Shown: positions 10,197 through 19,040, counted from the first letter of the stretch. The stretch is DNA of 50,228 nt from Deltaproteobacteria bacterium (GCA_024279255.1 JAJRRT010000019.1:1-50228); one strand, 5' to 3'. The notes: generated by a model not told the origin, from the sequence alone. Made by a program: numbers and translations.

Positions 10197-10219
10197 ACCC
10201 TTCTTGGCGATGGTTCGAA

Positions 10220-10627
10220 ATGATTGGCCTTATTATTATAACTCACGGACAGATGGCGACAGAATGTCTACGAACTGCTGAACTGATAATTGGTCCGATA
10301 GCAGATTGTCGTGCGATCAGTGTCGATCGAAGTTGTTCTGTATCTGCTGTGACCGCTAACCTTGCGCAGGCGATTGACGAGCTAAATGCTGATGATGGGG
10401 TCTTGATTCTGACTGATATGTTTGGTGGTACGCCAACCAATATTGCTGCTGATTTTCTTGCCGCGGGACGTGTTGATATCTTGACAGGTATTAACTTGCC
10501 GCTACTGATCAAAGCTGCCAGCGTAAGGGGGCAGAAAAATCTCGTTGAACTCGCTGAATTTTTGCGTGAGTATGGACAACAAGCAATTCTACGGCCTGCA
10601 GATTTACTGAAAACAAGAATGAAATAA
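10220..10627 (+). CDS. PTS mannose-family EIIA component
   Basis: Carries phosphate from HPr to EIIB in a mannose-type phosphotransferase system. The 135-aa single-domain protein starts MIGLIIITHGQMA, with the phosphorylated His at residue 9. It continues with the family segments DDGVLILTDMFGGTPTNIA and ILTGINLPLLIKA. In E. coli ManX this domain is fused to EIIB; here IIA and IIB are separate genes 11 nt apart. In several deltaproteobacteria such lone EIIA-Man proteins are thought to be regulatory. Here the whole IIABCD set follows. Confidence 0.95.
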   Translation: MIGLIIITHGQMATECLRTAELIIGPIADCRAISVDRSCSVSAVTANLAQAIDELNADDGVLILTDMFGGTPTNIAADFLAAGRVDILTGINLPLLIKAASVRGQKNLVELAEFLREYGQQAILRPADLLKTRMK

Positions 10628-10638
10628 CCGGAGTTTGG

Positions 10639-11142
10639 ATGAGTATTGTTCTCGCCCGCATCGATAACCGCTTGATACATGGACAGGTTCTTGAAACCTG
10701 GCTGCCTTATGTGCATGCCAACTGCCTCGTCGTGGCCAATGAGTCAATCTCTGTTTCACCCCTTAAACGGATGATGATGGAAGCCTCAGTTCCGAGTCGG
10801 GTTCGTGTGGAGATTGGTAGCATTGTCGAGATCACCGAGTTATTTGCAAGTGGTATCCTTGATGATTTGCGGGTTTTATTGTTGTTTGCAACTACGGAAG
10901 ATAGCCTTACGGCCTTACAAAATGGTCTTAAATTTGAACGTTTAAACCTTGGGAACCTCCATGCTGGACAGGGTAAAACCCAGTTTAGTTGTACTGTATT
11001 TTTGGATCCCGAGGATGTTGAAAATCTTGAGAAGATCGATAGTGCCGGAGTAGACGTCTCGGCTCGCTGCATCCCGGCAGACACTGCCAGGAATTGGCGA
11101 AAACTAATCCCAGGAAGAAGGCTGAGAATTGATCAGCGCTGA
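10639..11142 (+). CDS. PTS mannose/sorbose-family EIIB component
   Basis: Receives phosphate from EIIA and gives it to the sugar carried by IIC/IID. The 167-aa product opens with the EIIB-Man motif RIDNRLIHGQVLETW, with the phosphorylated His at residue 14, and contains the typical segment FERLNLGNLHAGQGK. The length matches the family. GGAG lies a short distance before the ATG. Its last 14 nt overlap the EIIC gene, indicating tight coupling. The substrate cannot be deduced. Confidence 0.94.
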   Translation: MSIVLARIDNRLIHGQVLETWLPYVHANCLVVANESISVSPLKRMMMEASVPSRVRVEIGSIVEITELFASGILDDLRVLLLFATTEDSLTALQNGLKFERLNLGNLHAGQGKTQFSCTVFLDPEDVENLEKIDSAGVDVSARCIPADTARNWRKLIPGRRLRIDQR

Positions 11143-11821
11143 ACTTGCTATCGGTGCCGGTGTGGCTCTTGTCTGTGGACTGGATAGAATTGCCGCTCTG
11201 CAGATTATGGTTTCGCGACCGATTGTGGCTGCTCCACTTGTGGCTTGGTTGCTTGGCGATGTGGCTGTTGGTTTGGAGATCGGCCTGATGGTTGAACTTC
11301 TTTGGTTGGCGCGCCTTCCGGTTGGCGCAGCTATCCCGCCAGACGACACTCAGGTTTCAATCGCTGGCACAGTTCTGGCCATCAGTCTTGGCAATCTTCT
11401 GGGGCAGAGTGGATTAGAATATCAGTTGCTCTGTTTATTAATTGCAATTCCATTCGGAAAATTCGGTCAATTTTTTGATCGTTTTGCACGACAGTATAAC
11501 GGGCGTAAGGTTGCTCAGAGCGACCGGTTGCTGGAGACGGGTCATTTTTATGCCATGGAGCAGGCCCATCGTATGGGCCTCTGTTGTTTTGCTTTGGCAG
11601 CTCTTGGCACTTATTTTGTCATTATTTGTGGTGGATTGATCATGATCCCTATATTGGCACCTATATTACTACCTTCGCTGTTAGAATCAGCTGAATGGTT
11701 GAGGCTGGCACTGCCTTTGGTTGGAATCGCGGTGATTCTGGGTACGATCAATGTGAGTCGTGCACTGACCCTTTTCGGGGCCTCGTTTGGTATGGCTTTT
11801 TTGTTGATGTGGTTGGTCTGA
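11129..11821 (+). CDS. PTS mannose-family EIIC membrane component
   Basis: One of two membrane subunits of the mannose-type transporter. The 230-aa product is strongly hydrophobic, with several predicted membrane segments (for example near residues 5-25, 27-45, 75-110, 140-175 and 190-228). It contains the family-like GLMVELLWLARLPVGAAIPPD. It is somewhat shorter than the usual 250-265 aa. The likely start is the TTG at 11129 behind AGGAAGAAGG, inside the end of EIIB. The stop shares a base with the EIID ATG (TGATG). The divergent sequence means the family call rests partly on its neighbours. Confidence 0.88.
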   Translation: MISAELAIGAGVALVCGLDRIAALQIMVSRPIVAAPLVAWLLGDVAVGLEIGLMVELLWLARLPVGAAIPPDDTQVSIAGTVLAISLGNLLGQSGLEYQLLCLLIAIPFGKFGQFFDRFARQYNGRKVAQSDRLLETGHFYAMEQAHRMGLCCFALAALGTYFVIICGGLIMIPILAPILLPSLLESAEWLRLALPLVGIAVILGTINVSRALTLFGASFGMAFLLMWLV

Positions 11822-12591
11822 TGGTAAAGCTGAGTAGGTTGACTTTGTTACATGTCTGGTTGCGCCTGTTGCTGTTGCAGGGGAGCTGGAATTTTGAGCG
11901 CTTACAGGGCGGGGGTTGGTTCTACGCTATGGCGCCGGTGTTACGTGTGCTCTACGGTGAAAAAGAGATGCAGCGTATTGCTCGGGAGCATGTTGGATAT
12001 TTCAACACCCACCCTTATCTCGCCCCTACCGTTGTCGGTGCGGTTATACGGATGGAACTTGAAAGAGCAGCTGGCAAAGAACTGGAGATTGGTGTCTCCG
12101 AGTTCAAAGAAATGGTTGCTTCCCCCTACGCTGCTGTTGGCGATGCGCTTTTCTGGGGCGGTTTGCGACCTTTAGCCGCCGGGATAGCTTTGCTCCTGGC
12201 AGCAAAGGGTTTAGTTGTTGCACCGGTTGTTTTTTTATTATTGTTCAATGCTCTGCCTCTGTGGTTTCGCATCGCTGGTTTTATAAGCGCTTATGAACTA
12301 GGCATCCAGTCTGTTGAATTTTTACAGCGACGCAAACTCCCCGACCTGGCCATTCGAACCAAGGAGGCGACAGTTGTTCTGTTTGGAGGGGTTGCCGCTT
12401 TCATGGTTTTTCAATTACTGGACGGTAAACAGAAACCATTATGGCTTGGATTATTAGCAGTTCCAGCGGTTCTGCTCTGTGGCTATCTGGCCAGACGCGG
12501 AATATCAACACTCATGCTGGTTCTCTTGTCATCTGGATTGATTTTGATATGTAGTCTTTTCTCCGCTGATGTTGCGGTTTGGCTACCTTAG
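11821..12591 (+). CDS. PTS mannose-family EIID membrane component
   Basis: Second membrane subunit of the mannose-type transporter. I place the start at the ATG at 11821, which shares a base with the EIIC stop; a longer open frame from 11695 runs inside EIIC. The 256-aa product has the EIID-defining N-terminal QGSWNFERLQGGGWFYAMAP, then YFNTHPYLAPTVVGAVIRME, the amphipathic FKEMVASPYAAVGDALFWGGLRP and C-terminal hydrophobic segments. The family is usually 270-300 aa, so this one is slightly short. No sugar-metabolic enzyme lies next to it, so the substrate is unknown. Confidence 0.92.
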   Translation: MVKLSRLTLLHVWLRLLLLQGSWNFERLQGGGWFYAMAPVLRVLYGEKEMQRIAREHVGYFNTHPYLAPTVVGAVIRMELERAAGKELEIGVSEFKEMVASPYAAVGDALFWGGLRPLAAGIALLLAAKGLVVAPVVFLLLFNALPLWFRIAGFISAYELGIQSVEFLQRRKLPDLAIRTKEATVVLFGGVAAFMVFQLLDGKQKPLWLGLLAVPAVLLCGYLARRGISTLMLVLLSSGLILICSLFSADVAVWLP

Positions 12592-12607
12592 TATAAGGGG
12601 AATATCC

Positions 12608-12871
12608 TTGCAAAAGAGTTTTACCATTATAAATAGGCTTGGACTACATGCTCGTGCCGCTGCACAGCTTGTGCAAACGGCAAATCGCTTCAACAGTGAA
12701 GTTATGGTTGAAAAAGACGATATCGAAGTCAACGGTAAGAGTATTATGGGCATTTTGTTACTTGCGGCTCCCAAAGGGACTGAGATTTCGTTGACGGTTT
12801 CAGGTGAAGACGAATCTGAGGCTATGGACGCTTTAACTATTTTGATTGAGGACGGCTTTGGGGAAGACTGA
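12608..12871 (+). CDS. ptsH: Phosphocarrier protein HPr
   Basis: Central PTS phosphocarrier between Enzyme I and the EIIA proteins. The TTG at 12608 is the preferred start: it lies 6 nt after AAGGGGA and gives 87 residues, the normal HPr length. The longer open frame from 12569 would overlap EIID. The active-site His14 is in NRLGLHARAA. The regulatory Ser45 is in VNGKSIMGILLLAAPKG, the site that HprK phosphorylates, matching the hprK gene upstream. The frame also overlaps the start of ptsI. Confidence 0.96.
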   Translation: MQKSFTIINRLGLHARAAAQLVQTANRFNSEVMVEKDDIEVNGKSIMGILLLAAPKGTEISLTVSGEDESEAMDALTILIEDGFGED

Positions 12872-14633
12872 GGTACATCAAGATACTTATCTGGTTGGAC
12901 TGGGTGTTTCGCCGGGTATCGGCATCGGACGGGTTTGTCTTCTGAATCGGTTGTACCATGTTGCGGAATGGGAACTCGATGAGGCTGAAGTCGAAGATGA
13001 AGTGCTTCGCTTTCGTGATGCCTTGTCTGCAGCAGCTGAGCAACTTCGTGAAGTCAAACGGAAGGTCGCCAGCCAACCTCACCTGCGAGAACATATCTAT
13101 ATCCTCGACACCCATCTTCTGATTCTGGGAGATGAGATGCTGGTAAGTAATACTGAGGTTTTGATTCGGCAGAAGCACAATGCGGAAAAAGCTCTTAATC
13201 AGACATTAAAGCAGCTACGTTTGATGTTTGAAAATATTGAAGATGACTATTTACGCGAACGCAGTTCAGACCTCGATGCCGTCGGCCAACGTTTGCTGAG
13301 AATATTGGCTGGTATCAACGATACCGCCCTTGAGCAGATCAAGGAAAAATCATTGATTGCGGCGCATGATCTTTCACCAGCCGATACCATGCAGCTTGAT
13401 AGGAGCAAGGTTGTTGGTTTTCTTACGGACCGAGGTGGAAAGACTTCTCATACGGCTATTCTGGCACGTTCTCTTGGGATCCCAGCTGTTGTCGGTCTGG
13501 AATCAGCGACAACTGTAGTCGACAACGATGTGTCGGCGATCATTGATGGTACGACTGGTGTCGTGGTTCTGAACCCAAGTGAAGAGACTTTTAGGGAATA
13601 TTTAAAACGTAAGCTGGCCTTCGAATATCTGGAGAAAGAACTTACCAGATATCGAAATCTTGCGGCTGAGACAACAGATCACTACGAAGTAGCCCTGCGT
13701 GCAAATCTTGAGATCGTTTCGGAGGTTCCTGCAGCACAGGAAGATGGTGCTGTGGGTATCGGTCTTTATCGAACTGAGTTTCTCTACATGAATTGCTCCC
13801 AGCCACCAGGAGAGGATGAGCAGTTTGCCGCATATAGTGAGATAGTAGAACGTATTTCACCTCATCCAGTGACAATTCGGACTCTAGATGTTGGTGGTGA
13901 TAAGTTTGTTCAGGATATGAGCCTTGAACATGAAGACAATCCGGCGATGGGATTGCGAGCTATTCGTTTTTCCTTACGCGAAGTCGACCTTTTTAAGGTG
14001 CAATTGCGTGCAATTCTCCGTGCATCCGCTGTAGGCCAAGTGCGTATTATGTTTCCGATGATTAGTGGCGTGTCGGAAATAAGAGCCTGTAAGCGGATAC
14101 TGCGGACGGTCAGTGTTGAGCTAGAACAGGAAGGGGTTTTGTTTGATCCGCAAGTTAAAATAGGCATTATGATCGAAACACCTGCAGCAGTGATGATTGC
14201 TTCGTTGCTGGCGAAGGAGGTTGATTTTTTCTCTATCGGTACGAATGATTTGATTCAATATTGTCTCGCGGTTGATCGAGGAAATGAGCATGTTTCCTAT
14301 CTCTATGAACCCCTGCACCCTGCTATTTTAAGAGCTTTGAAACAGGTTTGTGATGCAGCACATAACGCCGGCATTGAGGTGAGTATGTGTGGTGAGATGG
14401 CGTCTGAACCCATGTATCTTCCAGTTCTGATAGGGCTTGGACTTGATGAGCTTTCTATGAATCATGCGTGTATCCCAAGAGTAAAAAGGGTATTGCGAAA
14501 TCTCACACGGGTTGAAAGTAAAGATATGCTGGATGCTTTGATGCAACTGTCAACCGGGAAGGAGATCTCCGTTCACCTTGACCGGGAAATGCGCACGCGT
14601 CTTCCTGACCTTTTTGGTGATTTCGTGATCTAG
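12858..14633 (+). CDS. ptsI: PTS Enzyme I (PEP-protein phosphotransferase)
   Basis: Takes phosphate from PEP and passes it to HPr. The 591-aa protein has the N-terminal segment GLGVSPGIGIGRV, the HPr-binding helical insert (about 35-145) and the phosphohistidine motif GGKTSHTAILARSLGIPAVVG (His about 198). The C-terminal PEP-binding barrel follows, with GIGLYRTEFLYM, IRTLDVGGDK, IGTNDLIQY and the active-site Cys in VSMCGEMASEP. There is no GAF domain, so it is the sugar-type EI and not EI-Ntr. The TTG at 12858 has GAGGA 6 nt upstream; a TTG at 12846 is a weaker alternative. Both lie within the end of ptsH. Confidence 0.96.
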   Translation: MGKTEVHQDTYLVGLGVSPGIGIGRVCLLNRLYHVAEWELDEAEVEDEVLRFRDALSAAAEQLREVKRKVASQPHLREHIYILDTHLLILGDEMLVSNTEVLIRQKHNAEKALNQTLKQLRLMFENIEDDYLRERSSDLDAVGQRLLRILAGINDTALEQIKEKSLIAAHDLSPADTMQLDRSKVVGFLTDRGGKTSHTAILARSLGIPAVVGLESATTVVDNDVSAIIDGTTGVVVLNPSEETFREYLKRKLAFEYLEKELTRYRNLAAETTDHYEVALRANLEIVSEVPAAQEDGAVGIGLYRTEFLYMNCSQPPGEDEQFAAYSEIVERISPHPVTIRTLDVGGDKFVQDMSLEHEDNPAMGLRAIRFSLREVDLFKVQLRAILRASAVGQVRIMFPMISGVSEIRACKRILRTVSVELEQEGVLFDPQVKIGIMIETPAAVMIASLLAKEVDFFSIGTNDLIQYCLAVDRGNEHVSYLYEPLHPAILRALKQVCDAAHNAGIEVSMCGEMASEPMYLPVLIGLGLDELSMNHACIPRVKRVLRNLTRVESKDMLDALMQLSTGKEISVHLDREMRTRLPDLFGDFVI

Positions 14634-14664
14634 ATGTTGTTTCAGAATAAATAGATTTGACCCG

Positions 14665-14694
14665 TTGACTTAATGAGCTTTTACTGTTTACTAT
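14665..14694 (+). promoter_or_regulatory. Sigma-70-type promoter for metK
   Basis: TTGACT (14665-14670) and TACTAT (14689-14694) are separated by 18 nt, a close match to the housekeeping promoter. It leaves a leader of roughly 40 nt before the metK ribosome site AGGAGA. The leader is too short for a SAM riboswitch. Confidence 0.6.
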
Positions 14695-14740
14695 CCCAGC
14701 TGTTTATTACTAAAAACAAATAACAGGAGATATCTGATCC

Positions 14741-15910
14741 ATGTCGATGACAAATTTTCTATTCACCTCAGAATCTGTTGGTGAAGGACATCCCGATAAG
14801 GTTGCAGACCAAATTTCTGACTCTATTCTTGATGCGATCCTGACGCAGGATAAAATGGCTCGTGTCGCATGTGAAACTCTCGTCACTACTGGTATGGCTG
14901 TCATTGCTGGAGAGATTACAACGACAGCATACGCTGATTTTCCTTCAATCGTGCGCCAGACGATCAAAGAGATTGGCTATAACGATTCAGCGATGGGCTT
15001 CGATTATGAGACCTGCGCAGTATTGACTTCAATTGATCAGCAGTCTCCCGATATTTCGCAAGGAGTCTCTGAAGGGGAGGGGCTTTTTAAGGATCAAGGG
15101 GCTGGAGACCAAGGGTTGATGTTCGGTTTTGCTTGTGACGAAACTCCCGAATTGATGCCGATGCCGATCATTCTGGCGCATAAATTGACCAAGAAACTGG
15201 CAGATGTTCGCAAAGGTGGACAACTTAATTTTTTGCGACCAGATTGCAAATCTCAGGTATCGATCCAGTATGTCGATGATAAACCGGTCCACATCGATAC
15301 TGTCGTTATCTCCTCTCAGCATACCCCGGATGTCAGCTACGAGGATCTAAAAGAGGCAATTATAGAAGAAGTGGTTCGGCCGACACTGCCAGTCAACCTG
15401 ATTAACGACAAAACCCGATACCTGATCAACCCGACCGGGCGTTTTGTGGTTGGGGGACCAATGGGAGATTGTGGACTTACTGGCCGTAAGATTATCGTTG
15501 ATACTTATGGTGGCCAAGGGTCGCACGGTGGCGGAGCTTTTAGTGGCAAGGACCCATCCAAGGTTGATCGTAGTGCCTCTTATATGGCACGTTATGTCGC
15601 GAAAAACGTCGTTGCTGCCGGGCTTGCAACCAAGTGTGAAGTACAACTGGCTTACGCCATCGGTGTTGCTGAACCGGTCTCTGTCATGATCAACACATAT
15701 GGGACTGGCGTGATTTCGTCAGATAAAATCGCACAGATTGTGCGTGATGAATTTGATATGCGTCCTGCCAGTATCGTTGAACAGCTTGATCTGTTGCGAC
15801 CGATCTACCAACAGACCGCTGCGTACGGTCATTTCGGACGTGAACTGCCAGATTTCTACTGGGAGAGGAAAGACCGAGTTGATTCTTTGCGGAGTCGGGC
15901 TGGACTCTAA
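14741..15910 (+). CDS. metK: S-adenosylmethionine synthetase
   Basis: Makes S-adenosylmethionine from methionine and ATP. The 389-aa protein shows the signatures [20 protein letters not shown] (ATP/Mg binding, residues about 7-26), [12 protein letters not shown] and [17 protein letters not shown]. The family length is 380-395. An in-frame ATG two codons later gives a nearly identical protein. It has its own promoter and is closed by a strong terminator, so it is probably a monocistronic unit between the PTS operon and the convergent agmatine genes. Confidence 0.98.
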   Translation: MSMTNFLFTSESVGEGHPDKVADQISDSILDAILTQDKMARVACETLVTTGMAVIAGEITTTAYADFPSIVRQTIKEIGYNDSAMGFDYETCAVLTSIDQQSPDISQGVSEGEGLFKDQGAGDQGLMFGFACDETPELMPMPIILAHKLTKKLADVRKGGQLNFLRPDCKSQVSIQYVDDKPVHIDTVVISSQHTPDVSYEDLKEAIIEEVVRPTLPVNLINDKTRYLINPTGRFVVGGPMGDCGLTGRKIIVDTYGGQGSHGGGAFSGKDPSKVDRSASYMARYVAKNVVAAGLATKCEVQLAYAIGVAEPVSVMINTYGTGVISSDKIAQIVRDEFDMRPASIVEQLDLLRPIYQQTAAYGHFGRELPDFYWERKDRVDSLRSRAGL

Positions 15911-15934
15911 TTTTATATTTTAGAGATATTATGG

Positions 15935-15968
15935 AAAAGGGCTCTTCGTTAGTGAAGGGCCCTTTTTT
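15935..15968 (+). terminator. Strong terminator between metK and aguB
   Basis: A 13-bp stem (15935-15947 with 15954-15966, one T·G wobble) with a 6-nt loop runs directly into six Ts; four As precede it. It ends metK. The A tract on the other side also lets it act, more weakly, on the converging aguB transcript. Confidence 0.88.
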
Positions 15969-15972
15969 ATTG

Positions 15973-16848
15973 TCAGTCACGAAATCTCTTGAGAAGATCG
16001 GCGTAAGCATCGATACGGCGGTCGCGTAGAAACGGCCAAATTCTTCTGACCTGCTCGCAGCGTTCCAGGTCGATATCGACCAGTAACGTAATATCATCCT
16101 CGTCCGCCTGAACCAGAAATTCTCCCTGTGGCCCACACGCAAAACTGTTACCCCAAAAATCGATCTGGCTACGGTTGTCAGCAGCGGTTTCTGTGCCGCA
16201 GCGGTTGATCGCGACCAGCGGCAGCCCGTTAGCTATCGCATGACCACGTTGTATGGTGAGCCAAGCCTCGAGTTGTCGGTTCTTGTCCGCTTGAGAGTCC
16301 GTTGGGTCCCAGCCGATGGCTGTCGGGTAGATAAGAATATCGGCTCCAGCTACAGCCATCAGGCGTGCGGCTTCGGGAAACCACTGATCCCAACAGACAA
16401 GGACACCTAGTTTTCCGATCGAGGTTTGAATAGGTTCGAAGCCAAGGTCTCCATCAGTGAAGTAGAATTTTTCATAAAAACCAGGGTCATCAGGGATATG
16501 CATCTTGCGATATCGACCGATAATCCCGCCATCACTTTCTATCACTACGGCTGTGTTGTGATAAAGACCAGCGCTACGTTTTTCGAATAGTGACAGAACC
16601 AGGACTATACCCAGTTCTGCTGCCAACTTTGAGTAAAGTTCCGTCGAAGGTCCTGGGATGGTTTCAGCCAGGTCAAAACAGGTTGTCGCTTCAATCTGAC
16701 AGAAGTAGAGATTGTTATGAAGTTCCTGTAAAAGAATCAGTTGCGCACCTGTAGATGCAGCCTTGCGTATTTCGTTGCAGGTTTCATGGAGATTTAACTT
16801 TTTATCCGCAGAGCATTTCTGCTGAATTAATGCTGTTTTTAAACTCAA
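15973..16848 (-). CDS. aguB: N-carbamoylputrescine amidase
   Basis: Hydrolyses N-carbamoylputrescine to putrescine, CO2 and ammonia. The 291-aa nitrilase-superfamily protein has the Glu-Lys-Cys triad: Glu42 (LILLQELHNN), Lys115 (GRYRKMHIPDDPGFYEK) and Cys152 (LGVLVCWDQWFPEAARL). The PDDPGFYEKFYF segment is typical of AguB. Its start overlaps the aguA stop by 4 nt, so the two genes form an agmatine-to-putrescine operon. No arginine decarboxylase is in the window. A general carbon-nitrogen hydrolase is the fallback call. Confidence 0.94.
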   Translation of the reverse strand: MSLKTALIQQKCSADKKLNLHETCNEIRKAASTGAQLILLQELHNNLYFCQIEATTCFDLAETIPGPSTELYSKLAAELGIVLVLSLFEKRSAGLYHNTAVVIESDGGIIGRYRKMHIPDDPGFYEKFYFTDGDLGFEPIQTSIGKLGVLVCWDQWFPEAARLMAVAGADILIYPTAIGWDPTDSQADKNRQLEAWLTIQRGHAIANGLPLVAINRCGTETAADNRSQIDFWGNSFACGPQGEFLVQADEDDITLLVDIDLERCEQVRRIWPFLRDRRIDAYADLLKRFRD

Positions 16849-17882
16849 GGTAAAACCCCTTTTGGCAGTTGCATGGTCACACAGTGTAAAGAACCGTGTT
16901 GTTCAATCAGGATCTGACAGTCGATGGGGATAATTTCTCTATGTGGAAATGCTTGCGCGATAACATCGAGTGCGACCTGATCAGCTGGATCATCATAGGT
17001 CGGCACAAGAACCGCGCCATTGATGATAAGGAAGTTTGCGTAGGTCGCGGGGAGCCGATTCCCCTCACAATCATAGCAGGCTTGGGGCCACGGGAGTTCG
17101 AGAAGCCGGTAGCTCTTTCCGTTGTTGGTAGAAAAACTGGCCAACTGCGATCGCATGGCAGTGAGTTCTTGATAATGCTCATCAGTCGGATCACTACATC
17201 CTTGATAAATAATAGTTTCATTGGGGGCGAAACGGGCCAGGGTATCGATGTGACTATCGGTATCATCGCCACGCAGGGCTCCGTGCTTCAGCCAAAGCAC
17301 CTGTTCAGCACCGAACAGCTGTTTCAGTTTTAATTCAATCTCCATTTGTGTCAACTGTGGGTTACGATTCTTTTCGAGAAGACAGGCACAAGTGGTTAGA
17401 AGGGTTCCTAACCCATCGGACTCAATCCCCCCTCCTTCGAGGACAAGCTCACTTGATGCCAACTTAGTCTCACCGAATGCGCCATCCGCAAATAAACTAA
17501 CTGTGAGTTGGTTGTCGAGATCCGCTTTGAATTTGTTTCCCCAGCCGTTGAAGACAAAATTGAGCAGGAGAGGACCATGATCGGTCTGAACCGTTAGCGG
17601 CCCAAAATCCCGAGCCCATGTGTCATTGCAGGGGAGTTCATAAAGAAGGATTTGTTTCAGGTTTATAGAGGTGACGTCGAGTTGGTGGAGAGCTAAGTCT
17701 TTGTTCGGAACAATCAGGAGGACCGGTTCAAAACGGCAAATAGTGCGAACAATTTCACAAAAAGTTTGACGTGCGTTATTAAGTTGTTCAGACCAGTCGG
17801 TCAGTTCATGAGGCCAAGCCATCAAAACAGCATCTTGTTTTTCCCACTCCGCGGGAAGACGACGACTTAAATAAGTTCTCAT
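16845..17882 (-). CDS. aguA: Agmatine deiminase
   Basis: Converts agmatine to N-carbamoylputrescine, the AguB substrate. The chosen ATG at 17882 gives 345 aa. It follows a GGATGA sequence and aligns with usual AguA N termini (LPAEWEKQDAVLMAWPHE). An ATG at 17897 or a longer frame to 17939 would overlap mntP. Family features are NDTWARDFGPL, LEGGGIESDGLGTLLTT, LKHGALRGDDTDSHIDTLARF and the C-terminal catalytic Cys in HGSLHCVTMQLPKG. It is a peptidyl-arginine-deiminase-type guanidine-modifying enzyme. It probably shares a transcript with mntP and aguB. Confidence 0.94.
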   Translation of the reverse strand: MRTYLSRRLPAEWEKQDAVLMAWPHELTDWSEQLNNARQTFCEIVRTICRFEPVLLIVPNKDLALHQLDVTSINLKQILLYELPCNDTWARDFGPLTVQTDHGPLLLNFVFNGWGNKFKADLDNQLTVSLFADGAFGETKLASSELVLEGGGIESDGLGTLLTTCACLLEKNRNPQLTQMEIELKLKQLFGAEQVLWLKHGALRGDDTDSHIDTLARFAPNETIIYQGCSDPTDEHYQELTAMRSQLASFSTNNGKSYRLLELPWPQACYDCEGNRLPATYANFLIINGAVLVPTYDDPADQVALDVIAQAFPHREIIPIDCQILIEQHGSLHCVTMQLPKGVLP

Positions 17883-17889
17883 TTTGGTG

Positions 17890-18459
17890 TCATCCATTGG
17901 CCAAGGTATGTTCGATGAGAATTTTGATCCCAATTCCAAGTAATATCAGTCCTCCAAGAAATTCAACCTTTGGTCCCCAACTCTTGCTAATTTTACGGCC
18001 CAGATACATACCCGCTATGGTTAGAACCGCACAGATAAGACCGATAACCAGGGCAGGGATGAAGATTGGGCTGCCGAGCATTGCCAAGGTCAGGCCAACG
18101 GCCAGGGCATCAATGCTGGTTGCAATTGAGAGCATGATCAATGACCAGCCACGTGTCGGGTCTTTTTGCCTCGATTCTTCGTCAACTCTGTTTAGAGCAC
18201 CGTAGCACATACGGACACCGATGACGGCCAGCAAGGCAAAGGCGATCCAATGATCGTAGGCCTCTATGCTTGTTCGCAGACCGCGACCTGCAGTCCAGCC
18301 AATCAGTGGCATCAGCGCCTGGAATAGACCAAAGTGAAAGCCAAAACGAAACAGGTGCCGACCGGTTAGTTTAGGCAGGGTCAATCCAGTACCGAGTGCC
18401 ACAGCGAAGGCATCCATTGCCAAGGCTATGGCAATACCGAACAGAGTTAATAATTCCAT
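17890..18459 (-). CDS. mntP: Manganese efflux pump MntP
   Basis: Exports Mn2+ across the inner membrane. The 189-aa protein is hydrophobic with about six membrane segments in two repeats. The first opens with FGIAIALAMDAFAVALGTGL, including the conserved membrane Asp, and the second has IMLSIATSIDALAVGLTLAM with its matching Asp. Length and double-Asp pattern fit the MntP (YebN) family. Its stop lies 8 nt before the aguA start, an unusual pairing with polyamine genes. I see no Mn riboswitch (yybP-ykoY) upstream; the gap to the cyclophilin gene is only 71 nt. Confidence 0.93.
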   Translation of the reverse strand: MELLTLFGIAIALAMDAFAVALGTGLTLPKLTGRHLFRFGFHFGLFQALMPLIGWTAGRGLRTSIEAYDHWIAFALLAVIGVRMCYGALNRVDEESRQKDPTRGWSLIMLSIATSIDALAVGLTLAMLGSPIFIPALVIGLICAVLTIAGMYLGRKISKSWGPKVEFLGGLILLGIGIKILIEHTLANG

Positions 18460-18470
18460 CGATTATCCAG

Positions 18471-18503
18471 TTAAAGAAGGCCACCTCCGTTAGGAGGCGG
18501 CCC
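18471..18503 (-). terminator. Terminator after cyclophilin gene (minus strand)
   Basis: GGCC-A-CCTCC (18479-18488), loop GTTA, GGAGG-C-GGCC (18493-18502) forms a GC-rich hairpin with one internal A·C mismatch. Read on the minus strand it is followed by TTCTTT. It lies 28 nt past the cyclophilin stop and before mntP. Confidence 0.65.
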
Positions 18504-18530
18504 GATACTTCTCAAATGTAAAGGCTGAAA

Positions 18531-19040
18531 TCAGTCACAGATACTGACTTTTTCAATCACAACCGGTTCAGTTGGAACATATTGATGGGGACCATTGCTA
18601 CCGGTTGGAACCTTAGCGATGGCATCGACGATATCCATTCCCGCAGTGACTTTGCCAAAAACTGCATAACCGTAGGCATTTGCTGCCTGCCCTTTATGAT
18701 CAAGAAAATCGTTATCGACCAAATTGATGAAAAATTGGCTGGTGGCACTGTCGACAACCTGAGTGCGTGCCATCGCCAGAGTTCCACGAGAGTTTTTCAG
18801 GCCGTTTGAAGCCTCATTTTTAATCTGCTCACGGGTCTGTTTTTGTTTCATATCGGCAGTAAACCCTCCGCCTTGAACCATAAAACCGGGGATGACACGG
18901 TGACAGATGGTTTCATTAAAGAATCCCTCTTTGGCGTAAGTAAGAAAGTTTTCGCTGCTGATCGGGGCATTTTCTCCATCCAGTTCGATAGTGATTTCGC
19001 CCATGTTTGTCTGCATGATGACAGAGGTGTTTTTACTCAT
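18531..19040 (-). CDS. ppiB: Peptidyl-prolyl cis-trans isomerase, cyclophilin type
   Basis: Catalyses proline isomerization in protein folding. The chosen ATG at 19040 gives 169 aa and lies 8 nt after GGGAG; a GTG three codons earlier touches that site and is unlikely. Cyclophilin blocks are present: [16 protein letters not shown] with the catalytic Arg, [24 protein letters not shown] and AYAVFGKV-like [18 protein letters not shown]. There is no signal peptide, so it is cytoplasmic (PpiB type). It is followed by its own terminator and seems to be a single-gene unit. Confidence 0.95.
   Translation of the reverse strand: MSKNTSVIMQTNMGEITIELDGENAPISSENFLTYAKEGFFNETICHRVIPGFMVQGGGFTADMKQKQTREQIKNEASNGLKNSRGTLAMARTQVVDSATSQFFINLVDNDFLDHKGQAANAYGYAVFGKVTAGMDIVDAIAKVPTGSNGPHQYVPTEPVVIEKVSICD

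Noticed and set aside
11695..11820. N-terminal extension of EIID within EIIC
   Set aside because: It is the wrong-frame reading of EIIC; the EIID family start QGSWNF lies shortly after the ATG at 11821, which overlaps the EIIC stop.
14634..14740. SAM riboswitch in front of metK
   Set aside because: Only about 40 nt separate the predicted promoter from the ribosome site, and no riboswitch core is visible.
18460..18530. Mn-sensing yybP-ykoY riboswitch in front of mntP
   Set aside because: The gap is only 71 nt and is filled by the cyclophilin terminator.
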